Positions 10,570-21,188 of a stretch of DNA of 64,000 nucleotides are shown one piece after another. Made by a program: the position numbers and the translations under genes. Within the stretch, counting starts at the first letter, position 1, and every line of letters begins with the position of its first letter. The notes under the pieces were generated by a model. That model saw nothing but the letters and a program-made list of their open reading frames with translations, was not told where the DNA came from and did no database searches. Where the stretch lies: positions 2,108,001 through 2,172,000 of the forward strand of contig JAYKKR010000004.1 of NCBI GenBank assembly GCA_036971615.1, read 5' to 3'. This stretch comes from Amyloporia xantha. Lineage: Eukaryota > Basidiomycota > Agaricomycetes > Polyporales > Adustoporiaceae.

Positions 10570-10806
10570 GTGAAGCCAGTGCTTGTCGCTATTGTTCTGT
10601 CGAACGGAAAGCACAGGCCGCCCATGCCCCCTGACTGGGAGGATTTCGTCGATATCGTCCTCCTTCTGTTCATCAACTTGGCCATCTGTTTCTATGAAGA
10701 GCACAATACTGGTAATGCCATCAAGGCGCTCATGGATTTGCTTGCCCCCAAGGCCAAGGTCAAGTGCAGCGGCTCGTGGCGAGAGATCCAGTTGGTCCTG
10801 GGTGGC
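10570..10806 (+). pseudogene. Fragment of a plasma-membrane P-type H+-ATPase (PMA1-like)
   Basis: The plus frame reads LVAIVLSNGKH, then DWEDFVDIVLLLFIN, EEHNTGNAIKALM and LLAPKAKVKCSGSWRE. This is the transmembrane 2 to actuator-domain start of fungal P3A proton pumps, which normally reads close to EERNAGNAVKALM and LAPKAKVKRDGKW. Full proteins have about 920-1,000 residues; only about 70 are present. The frame fails after WREIQ, before the TGES motif. No ATP-binding or DKTG phosphorylation motif is nearby. It directly follows a minisatellite, consistent with a captured or rearranged gene piece. Confidence 0.72.
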
Positions 10807-11082
10807 CATCAGCACTTTTGCATGTTCCTGGCGCCCTGAGAGCCCTGACGGAATTTCGTCAGGATCATCAGGACTTCAGTACAACTCAGCTGTCAGACAT
10901 TTCATCAGTCATGAATCCATTTTATAGCTGTCTATAATAGTTCTACAAAATACATTCATGTGCGTGATAATCAGCATAACGATTGACGTAAAAAGCTCGG
11001 AAGGCATCAAGACTATTTGAGAAATGAAAATCTAAGGGAATCCTGGTTCTACCATATACTCCGATGAGATGAACAGCACGAA

Positions 11083-12696
11083 CTATCTCATCTTCCTCAC
11101 CACTGTGATCGCTACGAGGCGCGGGGACTCTTTTGCGGGGAGCGGCACGCTAGTATAAAACGAGCGGTGAGCTTCTCTCCGTGCTGCCGAAAGACCGTTC
11201 CAACTCACCTTCGAGATTGCTGCCACCACCCCCTCCAAATCCTCATCCGACTCGAATTCGTCCTCCTCGCCGCCCTGCCACCCGACCTCCGCGTCTTCTC
11301 CCTCAGCGTCTCGATGTTCCTCTTCGCCGCGGACCGCCTTGTGCGGGGATACCCTCATCGCTGTCTTGACTCGATCTTCCTCATCGTCGCGGCTCGCCTT
11401 GCGCGGCGATACCCTTGCCGGTGTCTTCGGCGACGTGGGCGATGTGTTCGCGACTCGATCTTCTTCATCGTCGCGGCTCGCCTTGCGCGGGGATACCCTC
11501 GCCAGTGTCTTCGGCAACGTGGCCGACGTGGGTGACGTGGGCGATGTGTTCGCGACTCGATCTTCCTCATCGTCACGGCTCGCCTTGCGCGGGGATACCC
11601 TCGCCGGTGTCTTCGGCGACGTGGCCGACGTGTTCGCCACTGGATCTTCCTCGTCGTTGCGGTTCGCCTTGCGTGGGGATACCCTCGTTAGCGTCTTCAG
11701 CGCCGTGGCCGACGTGTTCGCGACTCGATCGTCTTCATCGTCGCGGGTCGTCTTGCGCAGGGATATCCTCGTCGGTGTCTCCAGTGATATGTGCATCGGC
11801 CTCTTTGGCGACGTGGGCGACGTGCTTGCCACTCGTCCAGTCTCGTCGCCATCTTGGTTCTTAAAGGCGGGCGTCCGCGGCGCGCAGTCATAGATCGCGT
11901 CTGCGCGGCGGTAGGGGTGTTCGTGGGAGTCGGCGGAGGCGGGGGAAGGGTAGGACCCGTGAAGTAGCTCGCTCCGCCTAGCTGCGCTGGGGGATGCAGC
12001 TCAGCTACGAGGCGTTTGCACTCTTCGCGAGCCTCCTCAGACATCTGAACCTTCAGCGGCTTCAGATGACGGACGCATCTCTTCTCCTTGGCTTGATGGC
12101 ACTGCGGGCGATTGCATTATTCCGCTAGGACTGTTGCAAACGGGCGGGAGACTTACAATTTCAAACATAGTGCCGAGGGTCCGTTCGTTCGACACGCCAT
12201 AACTGGTGACAACAAGATGAGAAAGGAGCGGGTTGGTACTGCAAGGAACGACGGCGCCGCGAACAACCGCACGACCAGGGATGAACTGGTTGACGATCGT
12301 CCTTACGCGGGGATCTGCTGAAATCATGGTGGAATGAGCAAAGACGCCACCCGACCTCCCTCGCTTTTATACCACACTCGGGCATGCTATTAAATGCTCT
12401 AACACAGAAATGCATGATTTTACTCCTGGAAATTTGTTTCAGCAAAGTCGAATTATTTCGGAACGAACGCACTCACCCAAGGCCAATGCCTCCCCATTAT
12501 TTTTCCAGAAATGAATCTCGCAATTGAAGCCGTTAGCACCGATCATGGGTTTACAAAGATCGCGACGAGAGATTTCCGAACGCACCCGATTCGCGACCGC
12601 CTCGGGGTCCTCCTCTCGCCAACATGCCGGGTTATCAATGAGTACCACATGGACAGGGCACATGCCACTGGCAGCGATCATGCAGAAAGAAATCAT
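11083..12696 (-). CDS. Protein of unknown function with tandem S/T-P-K repeats
   Basis: Four exons, 12696-12477, 12317-12157, 12044-11957 and 11900-11083, join in phase to 428 residues. The first two introns have GTGAGT and GTAAGT donors; the third starts GTCCTA and is 56 bases. The N-terminal half looks globular (MCPVHVVLIDNP, CKPMIGANGFNCEIHFWKN, SEEAREECKRLVAELHPP). The C-terminal half is a tandem array of roughly 30-residue units built on SPKTPARVSPRKASRDDEED, rich in S/T-P-x-K sites. Such sites are typical of CDK phosphorylation and of DNA-binding tails in histone H1, so a nuclear or chromatin role is possible; this is inference. An acidic stretch (EEDEFESDEDLEG) follows the repeats. The start codon is only 32 bases after the stop of the upstream same-strand gene. 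The second intron-exon boundary is a CAGCAG tandem acceptor. Confidence 0.65.
11340..11830 (-). repeat. Tandem coding repeats of the S/T-P-K protein
   Basis: Near-identical blocks of about 80-100 bases, each containing the plus-strand words CGACTCGATCTTC and GCCTTGCGCGG, recur across this interval. Units vary by insertion of extra triplets, which keeps the frame open. Confidence 0.8.
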
Positions 12697-12728
12697 ATGT
12701 ACATGCTCTCTACGACATACACATTACG

Positions 12729-14860
12729 CTACGACAGACTGGACGGAATGTAGACTGGGACAATGGGAAGACGACGGAACACCCGCACGAAGGATTGCAC
12801 GTAGAAGAGAGCCACGGCACGCTGAATAGTCTCATACTGCGTCTCCGAGCAGATAATGACGGACTGCGGATCAATTCGCAGCTCCTCGGGGAGGGAGGGC
12901 CATCGTGCCATGAGTAATACGAGAGCCTTGAGATGACAACGGCAGCCTTTCCAGCCAGAGTCTCGAGAGCTGGGCCAACAAAAGACAGGCCGTTCACGTT
13001 CCCATTGTGGCACTGATGAGAGCGCGCCTACGGTCGATCCCCAAACCCATGATACCAGCGCCTCGCGATCCCAACGTTGGAGAGTGGACCAGTCTGCACT
13101 GCCGCTCATGACTCCATCGAGCGCACGAAGTTCGCACCTCCAGTTCACCTCGTGTACATCCCATAAAATTTCCTCCCGCAGCTGAACAGCACCAGCCGTT
13201 TCAACACTAACCTCACGACGTCCCCACAGAGCAGTTTGAGATGGCGAGTAAGATGGGAGTCCGCCCGTCTTGCCGAACAGACTGCGTACGTTCTGAGTGA
13301 TCTGATGGCGTTCTTGCGCACGCGTGAGTTTCTTGCCCTTTGGCTTAGACGTGGAGGGAGCAGGCGCAAGGGCAACATCTTCGACATCCAACTTGTAATC
13401 GCCGAACAGACTGTCCCTCCATTCAGCAATCGTCAGCGGTTTGCCTGCCACAGTGGCGTCTAGCAAGCGCTGCCGACAGAAACCTCGAATTCGTACATAG
13501 TTATGAAGATAGCGGCGGGGTTTATCGTGCGCGTTCTCGCTTACGCGCGCAAAGAGGAAAGGCGGGGGAAAATAGTATGTCGCTGCAGTCGGGGGTGCTC
13601 GCAAAGGAGACACTGCAGCAAGCGCGGCCTCCCAGCATGGAGGCAGCTTAGTCCCTTGGATGGCCTGATGCTCAACCGAAGGATGTCCTGGCCCTGTTGA
13701 GGGTGGTGCCGTGTTACTCCCCTTGCCTCGAGTACCCCGGTGAGCACGGCCGTCGAGTTTGCGGCGCTTCGTGTCCCGATCCTCTTCGGCGTCCTCACGA
13801 GCCAATGCTGGAAGGCACTGGTCGACAAGTGCCCGCGTAACTTCCTTACTCATGACATGAGGCCAATCTCCCGCTCGTGTCACCAGTCCTGCTAGATCCC
13901 CTTGGCCACTGTAAATTCTCGGCCATGCCTCGTTGAGATCCAACTCGCACAGGATAGGCACGGGCTCGTCAATCACACGATGAACCTTGACACGTGCTGT
14001 GAGATCTTGAATGAACCAGACAGGGATCCCCAGCCTGAAGAATGACTGCGCCGTGCTAGGGTTCTGTGTGAATGCGCCGCGCACATTCAATGCGCGCACG
14101 GCGCGGAACGTAGGATCGGTAATCCTGGGCACAATGATGTCGAGATAATTGACGTATCCAGCAATTTCGAGCGCGAGTCGCTGAATGTGTGCTGCCAGCG
14201 CTACGACATGAATCTTGGTCGCGGGGAGCTTGCGCAAACGGTCGATGGCTTGTCGAAGGATACTACATAGGTTGTGCCCAAGCTCTTTTTTGTCCTGCAG
14301 ACGACCAGGACCACTCAGTTCGAAGTACAGCATGACCTTCTCCGCAGCCTCTACAAGCTCGTCCGCTAACTCCTTCTTCAACAGCCCCAGCCGATGCACC
14401 CCACAGTCGACGTCTTCCTGCCAATGGAACACCTCAAAGCGGCGGAAAAGGATATCCTTGACAGGCAACTCCCGAGGGTCTCCTAATACATCTTTCCTGC
14501 GGGCGGGTATACACGGATGGTGCGGAATTTTGATATCGTACAACTGCGGCCATCGCGAATACTCCTGGGGTCCCCAGCGACCATCCATACGCGACGTGAT
14601 CACTCCTGGCTGGACCTTCGGAAACTCAGGGATCCAATCTTGATTGGGGCTCGTCACAACCGCATCGGGGTGCATATTCCAATACGACGCGACCTTGCCA
14701 TCGTTCCAATCAGGCTTCTCCCCGACCCCTGGAAACAGCTGCGGTTAGCATCTCCCGCGCGCGCATGGGCAATACGCTTACTTATCAAATGAGGTGTCCA
14801 CTCCAACTTCGGCCGTTCCTCCGACGTGTCTGCTCCGTGGTTTTCCCCTGAAAATGACAT
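12729..14860 (-). CDS. 692-residue protein of unknown function
   Basis: Two exons, 14860-14782 and 14728-12729, joined across a 53-base GTAAGC...CCAG intron. The N-terminus reads MSFSGENHGADTS and the splice gives PHLIRVGEKPDWNDGK. The long second exon has no internal stop. Conspicuous segments are LYDIKIPHHPCIPARRKDV near residue 80, a basic region (EDRDTKRRKLDGR) near 350 that could be a nuclear signal, YLHNYVRIRGFCRQRLL near 440, and a C-terminal GCRCHLKALVLLMARWPSL. I recall similar hypothetical proteins only from Agaricomycetes and know no function. No membrane segment or signal peptide is evident. Its close spacing to the downstream gene raises the possibility of one longer transcript. 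Confidence 0.7.
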
Positions 14861-16724
14861 TACTACATGCAGGCGCAGAAGAAAGTCACATGACGCACTC
14901 TCTGCCTGTATCGACATCCCTGCGGCGCACGTACGCATACAGATAGACCCCCAAGTAATCGACTAGCGCTCTACTCCTGGACCAAAACACGGGTGCTAAC
15001 TCGGAAGAGCTCAACTGCGCGCGTGATAGGAGCGCTCTGAGTGAAATGCTCACCAACCGAGGCCTGTCACGCGGATCTGAAACAATGGCGTCAGCAATGA
15101 CCAATAGGAGACGAGAATAGCACTAGCCCTTGAGCACGATGTGGCGAACGGAACACTGCGAATTGTAGCCGAGATTGACGGTTAGCAACGAGATGAGACA
15201 CGACAAGACACTTACCGTCTGGATGGCACAGCTAACCCGTGTGAAGCGTATCCACGGGCCTCGGTACCTTCCCAGGCCTACGATAAGCGTCGCCCAGCGG
15301 AGAAATGAGGCCCGAGTCCAGAAGAGAGGAGTTTGCAAACAGATAGCCCAGTAGTCTGACGATAGAGCCACCAGAGAGAACAGTTCACAGCTAGAGTCGC
15401 CAGGGGGAGATGTCGCCAGAACCAAGTGCCGATCGTTGAACTTGACTTCTTGCGGTCCGATGCCAGGCGCAAGGAGAGAACTCTCTCCCGCGCACACGGC
15501 AGAAAGTCAGTGGCGTTCGTAAGGCAACTGCCTTCCGTTCGCACAACTGACGCTTGAGGGTTGTCGACGGATTTGAGGTCGAGTGCAAGCCTTTGGAGGT
15601 CGAAGCAAGATGCCGCGAAGAGTGTCGCCCAACGATGGTTATCCTGGGGATAATCGTCGTGTAGTAAGTTGAGACGGAGCTCAAATTGGCTGGCGTCGAG
15701 AGGCTGAACGATTGAGTCAGGTGATCGATGCCCGATTTGGGCGATGTGGCTGAAGCGTCCTGTACTACCACCCTGAGAGTGGGCGGGCGTTGGCATATTA
15801 GTTTCAAACATGGCCCAGGAGTCCGTTCCCTGCATATAAAGATGTATTCATAACCTCGAAATATTCACCTTTCAGACAGCCATCGCCCAAAGGCGCGGAT
15901 ATCCGATTAGTGAGACGTGCGTCGTTCAGTATTTCCGCCGCTCAACCTACTGAATGGAACTCTGTCATTCCAATTGCTCTGCTCAGGGCGTCGACGCTTC
16001 GTGCAGCAATGGATCTGAAGAACGTCTTTGAACAGATTCAAGCCGCCGAGAAGGCCGGATAATACTAGACGTCCTTGAACCATGGAGTCTTGAGACGGAG
16101 GATTGGAAGGATCGATCTCCTGCTGCGATTGCCGATATACAGTCGGAATTGCAGGAGGACTACTGTGACAAGATCGACGAGGCGGGCCTGTCTCTCCCCG
16201 TATGTGCGAACCTTCGATACGTCAAATTACGTGTCAGATTCCAACGATTCGATTCCATGAATATGGATCAGATTTCATAGGATCAGTTACTGAGATCATG
16301 GCTTTCCACGGCCACAACCAAGAGGAATTCTAATGTTCGTCCCTCATTCAATATTTCGAAGTCATGAAAACTCCATCCGTCTTGTACTGATCTGGAGAAT
16401 CGTTCGACGTTTCAGCACATTTATAGGTGTTCCCAACTGCTTCATCGAGAAAACCAACGCATGCAGACGTCATCATTCTACGATCATTTGGGTGTCCTCT
16501 GTGGTCTCTTGCATTTTTAGTTCAAGATAATCGGATCCACGAATTCATCGTTCATTTCATCTCAATCAGTACGCATGCTAACACTAATTAACTAAAGTAC
16601 AAGCAACGAAAGGGGATAAGGCTACAACACAAGGCATGGTATAGGGAGGGTATCAAGAAGTCCTATAAGAGCCCAAAGTCCGAACAAGAAATGACAGCGG
16701 CAATAATGAAAACGCTGCACAACG
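14861..16724. other. No supported gene; decayed coding-like sequence
   Basis: The minus strand at 15,835-15,123 has overlapping frames with leucine-rich and F-box-like scraps but no continuous model. On the plus strand, a short frame at about 16,084-16,200 (LETEDWKDRSPAAIADIQS) ends at a GTATGT donor-like site and may be an orphan exon. Nothing else is supported. Confidence 0.35.
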
Positions 16725-18733
16725 TCACTGCATCTCGAGCAAGTGAAAATAGACACCAGTAACGAGAGCACATAAGAGAAATTGATACTTCTCTTTGTAA
16801 ATCCACGCCAGCCCGACATCACTCACGCCCTGCGCGACCTACACCAGGCACTCATTCATTTTCGAGCATCGAAGACCGAAAGGCGAATACTCACTGCTGC
16901 GCGGTACCATTTTGCCGCCTCTTTCTTGTCCTTCTTGCACCCCTTCCCATTAGCAAGGCAAAACGCCAACTCCTGCTGGGCGTCCGGATCCCCGAGACGT
17001 GACGCGACACGGAAATACGACTGCCGGAACAGATGAGATCATGCAGAATAACGTGCAGAGCAGCACACATACCACCGCCATCTTCTTATCCTTCTCCATG
17101 CCCTATCCGCGATAGAAGCTCTGTCCCACTTCGTAGATGGCTAACACAAGCTCGGACTACATACAGAGTACGCATACATCAGCGCGCATACATTAATCAA
17201 AGACGCCGATTCGCAACTCACCTTCACCTGCCCAGTGTCCGCCCCCTTCCTCGCTCGCTCGAGATCCTCCACCGCCACTTCCGCAGCCCTCCGCAGTCAC
17301 CGGAAGCCCGCCTGCTCGCTCTGCGCACAGCCCCATCCATGCCGCTGAGCCAGTCCCCACATCAGCATCCCCACGCCACACCCGCCCGCAGGCGTCGCGC
17401 TCTTCTCGAAGCACCCGGCAGACTCGGTGAGCCGGTTTGCTTCGTGGTGCTGAATGCCGAGCTGGAGGTAGTCTTGTAGCGTTGTCGGGTTGGTTGTGTT
17501 GGGGGCGGGGGAAGACGTGGGTGGAAGGGGTGCAGCAGATGGAGATGCAGTGGGCGGGGATTTGTGTGACGGGACGTAGGTAGGGCTGAGGTTAGCAGAG
17601 GACTGTGTGTTTGAGGGCGGAAAGCCACTCGGGGTTGTTGGGGAGGGCGAGGCGCTGTCCAGCTGGTAGTAGGAGTAGGACGAATAGAGACTAACTTGTG
17701 ACGGCAGCCGTGGGGGTCGCGGAGGAGGTACCGACGTTGTTGATGACGAGGAGGGCATCGGACTTGGGCCTGGACGACGGCGAGGTAGGTCAGAAGGTTG
17801 AGAGGGAGACGAGACGCGTGCGGCATTGCTTTGAGAGGTGAGAGAACTAAGTGCCCGGGACTGCGTCTGCGGAGAGGCGGTGCGAATGCTCATACTCATG
17901 CTTGTAGAAGGTCGGCTTGCATCTGCAGAGTTCTCGTATTGTCTGAGTGGTGACCGTGCAGGCTGCTGCGAGGGCCCGGGTGACGCAGACGCAGACGGCC
18001 GCTGATTCCGCCTGAGTACTTCCCTCTTGCGCTCTTCCGATCTATCCATAGACGAGAGGTTTGGCCGCGAGAAATTAACGTTTCCTGCGACCTTGACGTG
18101 GGACGGAACGCGTCCAGCTTCTGTTGGCGGGGCTATATGGTCTAAGGCAGGCCAGGGTTCCGCCAGTGGCTCAGGCTCAGGCTCGGTGGAGACGACGACA
18201 GTGGGGACAATTGGCTCGGGGGTGGACCGCCTCGACGATTCCCCAGGCTTCGCAGTATCAGTGGACTGCCAGGTGTCGCGGTACCGTCCCGTGATGTCGC
18301 CCAGATCATAGCTCCCTTGTGAATAAACCGACTCGACCATGGGCTCGCCTCTATTCTGTGCGGCATGCGCCCCTGTGAACCGGGACATCCGTGCGCCCTG
18401 CCCCGGTGGGTTCAAGTATGGGTCAGGAGGAGGCCATTGTCCCGTCTGGTCCACAGAAACCGAGTCGTCCTTCACAGCCCATGAGAATGTCGACCTCGCA
18501 TCACTTCCATCGCGTTGGTGGTCATGATATGTTGATGCTGTCGCGGTAGACGTCGTGCTAAAGCGCGTATGCAGGATCGGCGAGTACTCTGCCTGCACGG
18601 GTGCCCCGAAGTTGCCTGGCCTCAAAGCGGGCGAAGCGAGAGGCGGTAGGTTTGCCCGCCGGGAAGACGTCCGGCGCACCAAGGAGTCGAGCGGGGACGA
18701 TTGGTGGATGGTGCGAGGCGGTGGGCGCTGCAT
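16725..18733 (-). pseudogene. Sel1-repeat (HCP-like) protein with two in-frame stops
   Basis: Four exons, 18733-17222, 17156-17073, 17020-16895 and 16838-16725, keep phase 0 at every junction and total 612 codons. The first 430 residues are Ser/Pro-rich and disordered. Sel1 repeats follow: LQLGIQHHEANRLTESAGCF, a unit containing DKKMAV, then GDPDAQQELAFCLANGKGC, KKEAAKWYRAA and GVSDVGLAWIYKEKYQ. In fungi, Sel1 proteins of this layout act as scaffolds, for example in chitin synthase activation or cell-cycle signalling; this is family knowledge. Two codons expected to be Trp are stops: TGA at 17,297-17,299 (GFR-stop-LRRAAEVAVED) and TAG at 17,103-17,105 (YRG-stop-GMEKDKK). Reading continues perfectly beyond each, so the gene is a recent pseudogene, a truncated protein of 478 residues, or affected by base errors. 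Confidence 0.7.
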
Positions 18734-19061
18734 TGGGAGACAAGCACAGGCCAGACGACGGCGTGAGCACCTCCTAGGCGACGCGGTATAAATAAGCTAG
18801 GTACAATGAGATACTACGCTATGTGGGTTAGAATTGATACAAATCATCATTATGGACGCCAGTTATATCCATCCACTGGGAATTCTGCCGCACCGTTGCC
18901 AAACGAATCGAATTTGAATGCCATGTGGGCAGTTGCCGCTGGCAGCTCATATTGTTATTCACTGCTGCTCACTTGCTGCTCACTATTGCAAACAAGCATC
19001 GCACACGTATAGCGGAAGGGGGAGGACACAGAATCTAACGAGCAGATTATATTCCAGTACT
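18734..19061. other. Intergenic spacer
   Basis: Short spacer between two minus-strand genes; presumably holds the promoter of the Sel1 gene and the 3' end of the mL38 gene. No motif stands out. Confidence 0.4.
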
Positions 19062-20702
19062 CTAAATATACTTTTTCGTGCTCTTGATCTGTGCATATGG
19101 GTCCACCTTGGGAGGTCTCCCAAACTTCGGCTCTGTTTCTGTAGATCAAGTCCATACCATCAGCCTCCAGTGACACCACGAATAAGATGCACTTACTGAG
19201 GACATCGGAATAAATTTTCTCTTCGACACGGTCTCGTCCCAGCCTTCTCTCCACATGTGCGCGCCGCCGCCGTTGTTCCCATCAAGCCCATACCGCTGTG
19301 CGAATGCACGGAAGTCAAACCCAAGCCTCTCCTCATCTGAGGGGACGGGTGCACAGATACGTTCGGTGGCCGACTTCTGGGGCAGCAACAGAATGACGTA
19401 TCGATGATAGGGTATACCACGTTGGGGGTGTGAGGAAATGTACCGCGTGTGAGTGGTCGAAAGCGGTATCGGGGAGGGCGACAGCGCGGAAAGGGTGATA
19501 TTAGGCCTATAAAATAGCATCAGTTTTCGTGTCGGCCCCGCCAGCGACATTGACTTACTGCATCCAGTGTAAGAAAGTCGTGTAAGACTGGTCCTCGGGG
19601 TTGGGCACGTCTGTATATAACAGTCAATACAGCCTAAACGACGATCTAGAGCGCGCATACCCCGATCCACCATCAACAGGGTGTACAGACACGGGTCCGT
19701 GTGCAACACAGTTGTGTATAGCATAGGCTGTCTCCATGTCTGTCGAGAAATCGTCAGTGTCAGTTCTCAGTTCGTACGCTGTGGTGGGATTAAAGTGTAC
19801 GCACCTGTTCAGGTAACAGGAATACCCCGGGCTCCACCTTCTGATACTTACGCTTCACATGAGTGCGGCCGTATACATCTCTCGGGGGCGGCTTAGGGAA
19901 ATTGATGCGCAAGTCCAGAGTAGGATGTAGAGACGGAAGGAGATCCGGGACGACACTCATTTGGTGGATACGTTCCATCTGCAACATATATTAGGGACCT
20001 GCAGCCAGAGTGCATGAAAAGCGAAGACATACAAGCAGATCGAGCGCCCCGTCCTCTCTCCACCTCTGCTCTATGAGGTGCTTGTAAATCGGCTTCTTCA
20101 TGTTCGCTGGCATGTCCGTCAGCATTTCATGCCGCCATCGCTACTATCAAGCGAATGCACTCACGCATGCCGTTAAACGCCTTCCATCTCACTTCCGGCA
20201 AGTTCACCTCGCTCTGCACCTCCAAAATCCGCACCTTCTCTCTTAACCTCTCCAGCACTCCTTCGTCCCTCTCGCCTTCCGCCTTCCTCTCCTCCGCACT
20301 GAGTGCCGCCCGTACTGCTTTCAACTCCTCCTTCAGGGCTTGTGAGTCCGCACGTAGGTAGTCTAGCGCAAGGTCATATGCGGGCAGGACGCCCCGTGCA
20401 ATGGGGCGATTCCATTCTCGTGGATGCTCGAGCGAGATGCGTGGTCGACGCGTCGGCCATTCACGCTGTGTCTACTTACCCTTCGTCTCTGCGCCCTTGT
20501 CCTCGTCTTGGAGAGCGCTGGCCTCCGACTCCTGCCTGGCTGGCGGCGGTGTCGGTTTCAGCGCTGGCGCTGCTGCAACGGGTGGTGGTACTGGCGGCGG
20601 GGCTACCGGATCAGAGGCCACATTTGCTGACTGGAGAGAGGCATTTCCTCGCACTCCAGAGAGCCTGGTGCAGATACGAGGAAGTCTGCGGGCGGATAGC
20701 AT
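19062..20702 (-). CDS. Mitochondrial large ribosomal subunit protein mL38 (MRPL35), PEBP fold
   Basis: Exons can be read as 20702-20480, 20416-20165, 20106-20033, 19978-19805, 19739-19661 and 19610-19559, then a long exon from about 19512, with the last ending at the TAG at 19,062. The start MLSARRLPRICTRLSG looks like a mitochondrial presequence; an upstream in-frame ATG at 20,783 is less suitable. Later segments are EWNRPIARGVLPAYDLALDY, MKKPIYKHLIEQRWR and the PEBP core: LYTTVLHTDPCLYTLLMVDR, DVPNPEDQSYTTFLHWM and GIPYHRYVILLLPQ. The C-terminus is PKFGRPPKVDPYAQIK. This matches mL38, a PEBP-like protein of the mitoribosome central protuberance. Near 19,215 the frame slips: the expected KIYSDVLKTEPKFGR is read only after a shift of one or two bases, so the last two exons need checking. 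Confidence 0.82.
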
Positions 20703-21188
20703 GTCCGCGTCTGGGAGGGCGTGTCGCGGTAAAGCTCGCAAACTTGGTGAAGAGTCGTCCACGTGGATCGACAGGATGCTCACGTGGTAAGTCGGGGAGC
20801 GCTGATGGCGGGACTTCCTGTTTGGGACTGGTCGGCCATCCGGATGCTACGACTGTCAAGTTCAGGCTGTCTCTTGTTCATTGCTCTTAGGCAAAACCAC
20901 GCAGGCGGACTGTTTTATATATTTTTGCATGAAGCATGTATGAATGTCTCGTCAGAACCCCCCTCCCAAGTTGATGAGTCAACACACAGCAGGATGTATT
21001 AATATTACACAACGTCAAGTTCGTGCAGTTCTTCACGGCCAATAAGCATATCACGCGACTCTAGAGAACAGTGAAAAGATAAGCTACGATGCAGTAAGTA
21101 AAAGCCATGCGAGGTATCATCAATAATCGTCAACTTCATGAAGGAGAAATGCAACAAGGCACAATGTTGGAGATCAATCATACAAGCC
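20703..21188. other. Intergenic spacer
   Basis: Holds the presumed promoter of mL38 and the 3' flank of TOP2. No further gene is supported. Confidence 0.4.

Noticed and set aside
15123..15835. F-box/LRR protein gene on the minus strand
   Set aside because: Scraps such as WAICLQTPLFWT and CFDLQRLALDL look F-box-like, but they lie in different frames and in the reverse order expected for an F-box protein.
17103..17299. Reassignment of TGA to tryptophan
   Set aside because: TAG also occurs at a Trp position, TGG is used normally, and TGA ends intact genes such as the first membrane-protein gene.
20703..20783. Upstream ATG at 20,783 as the mL38 start
   Set aside because: The extra N-terminal residues are acidic and unlike a mitochondrial presequence, whereas the ATG at 20,702 begins an Arg-rich one.
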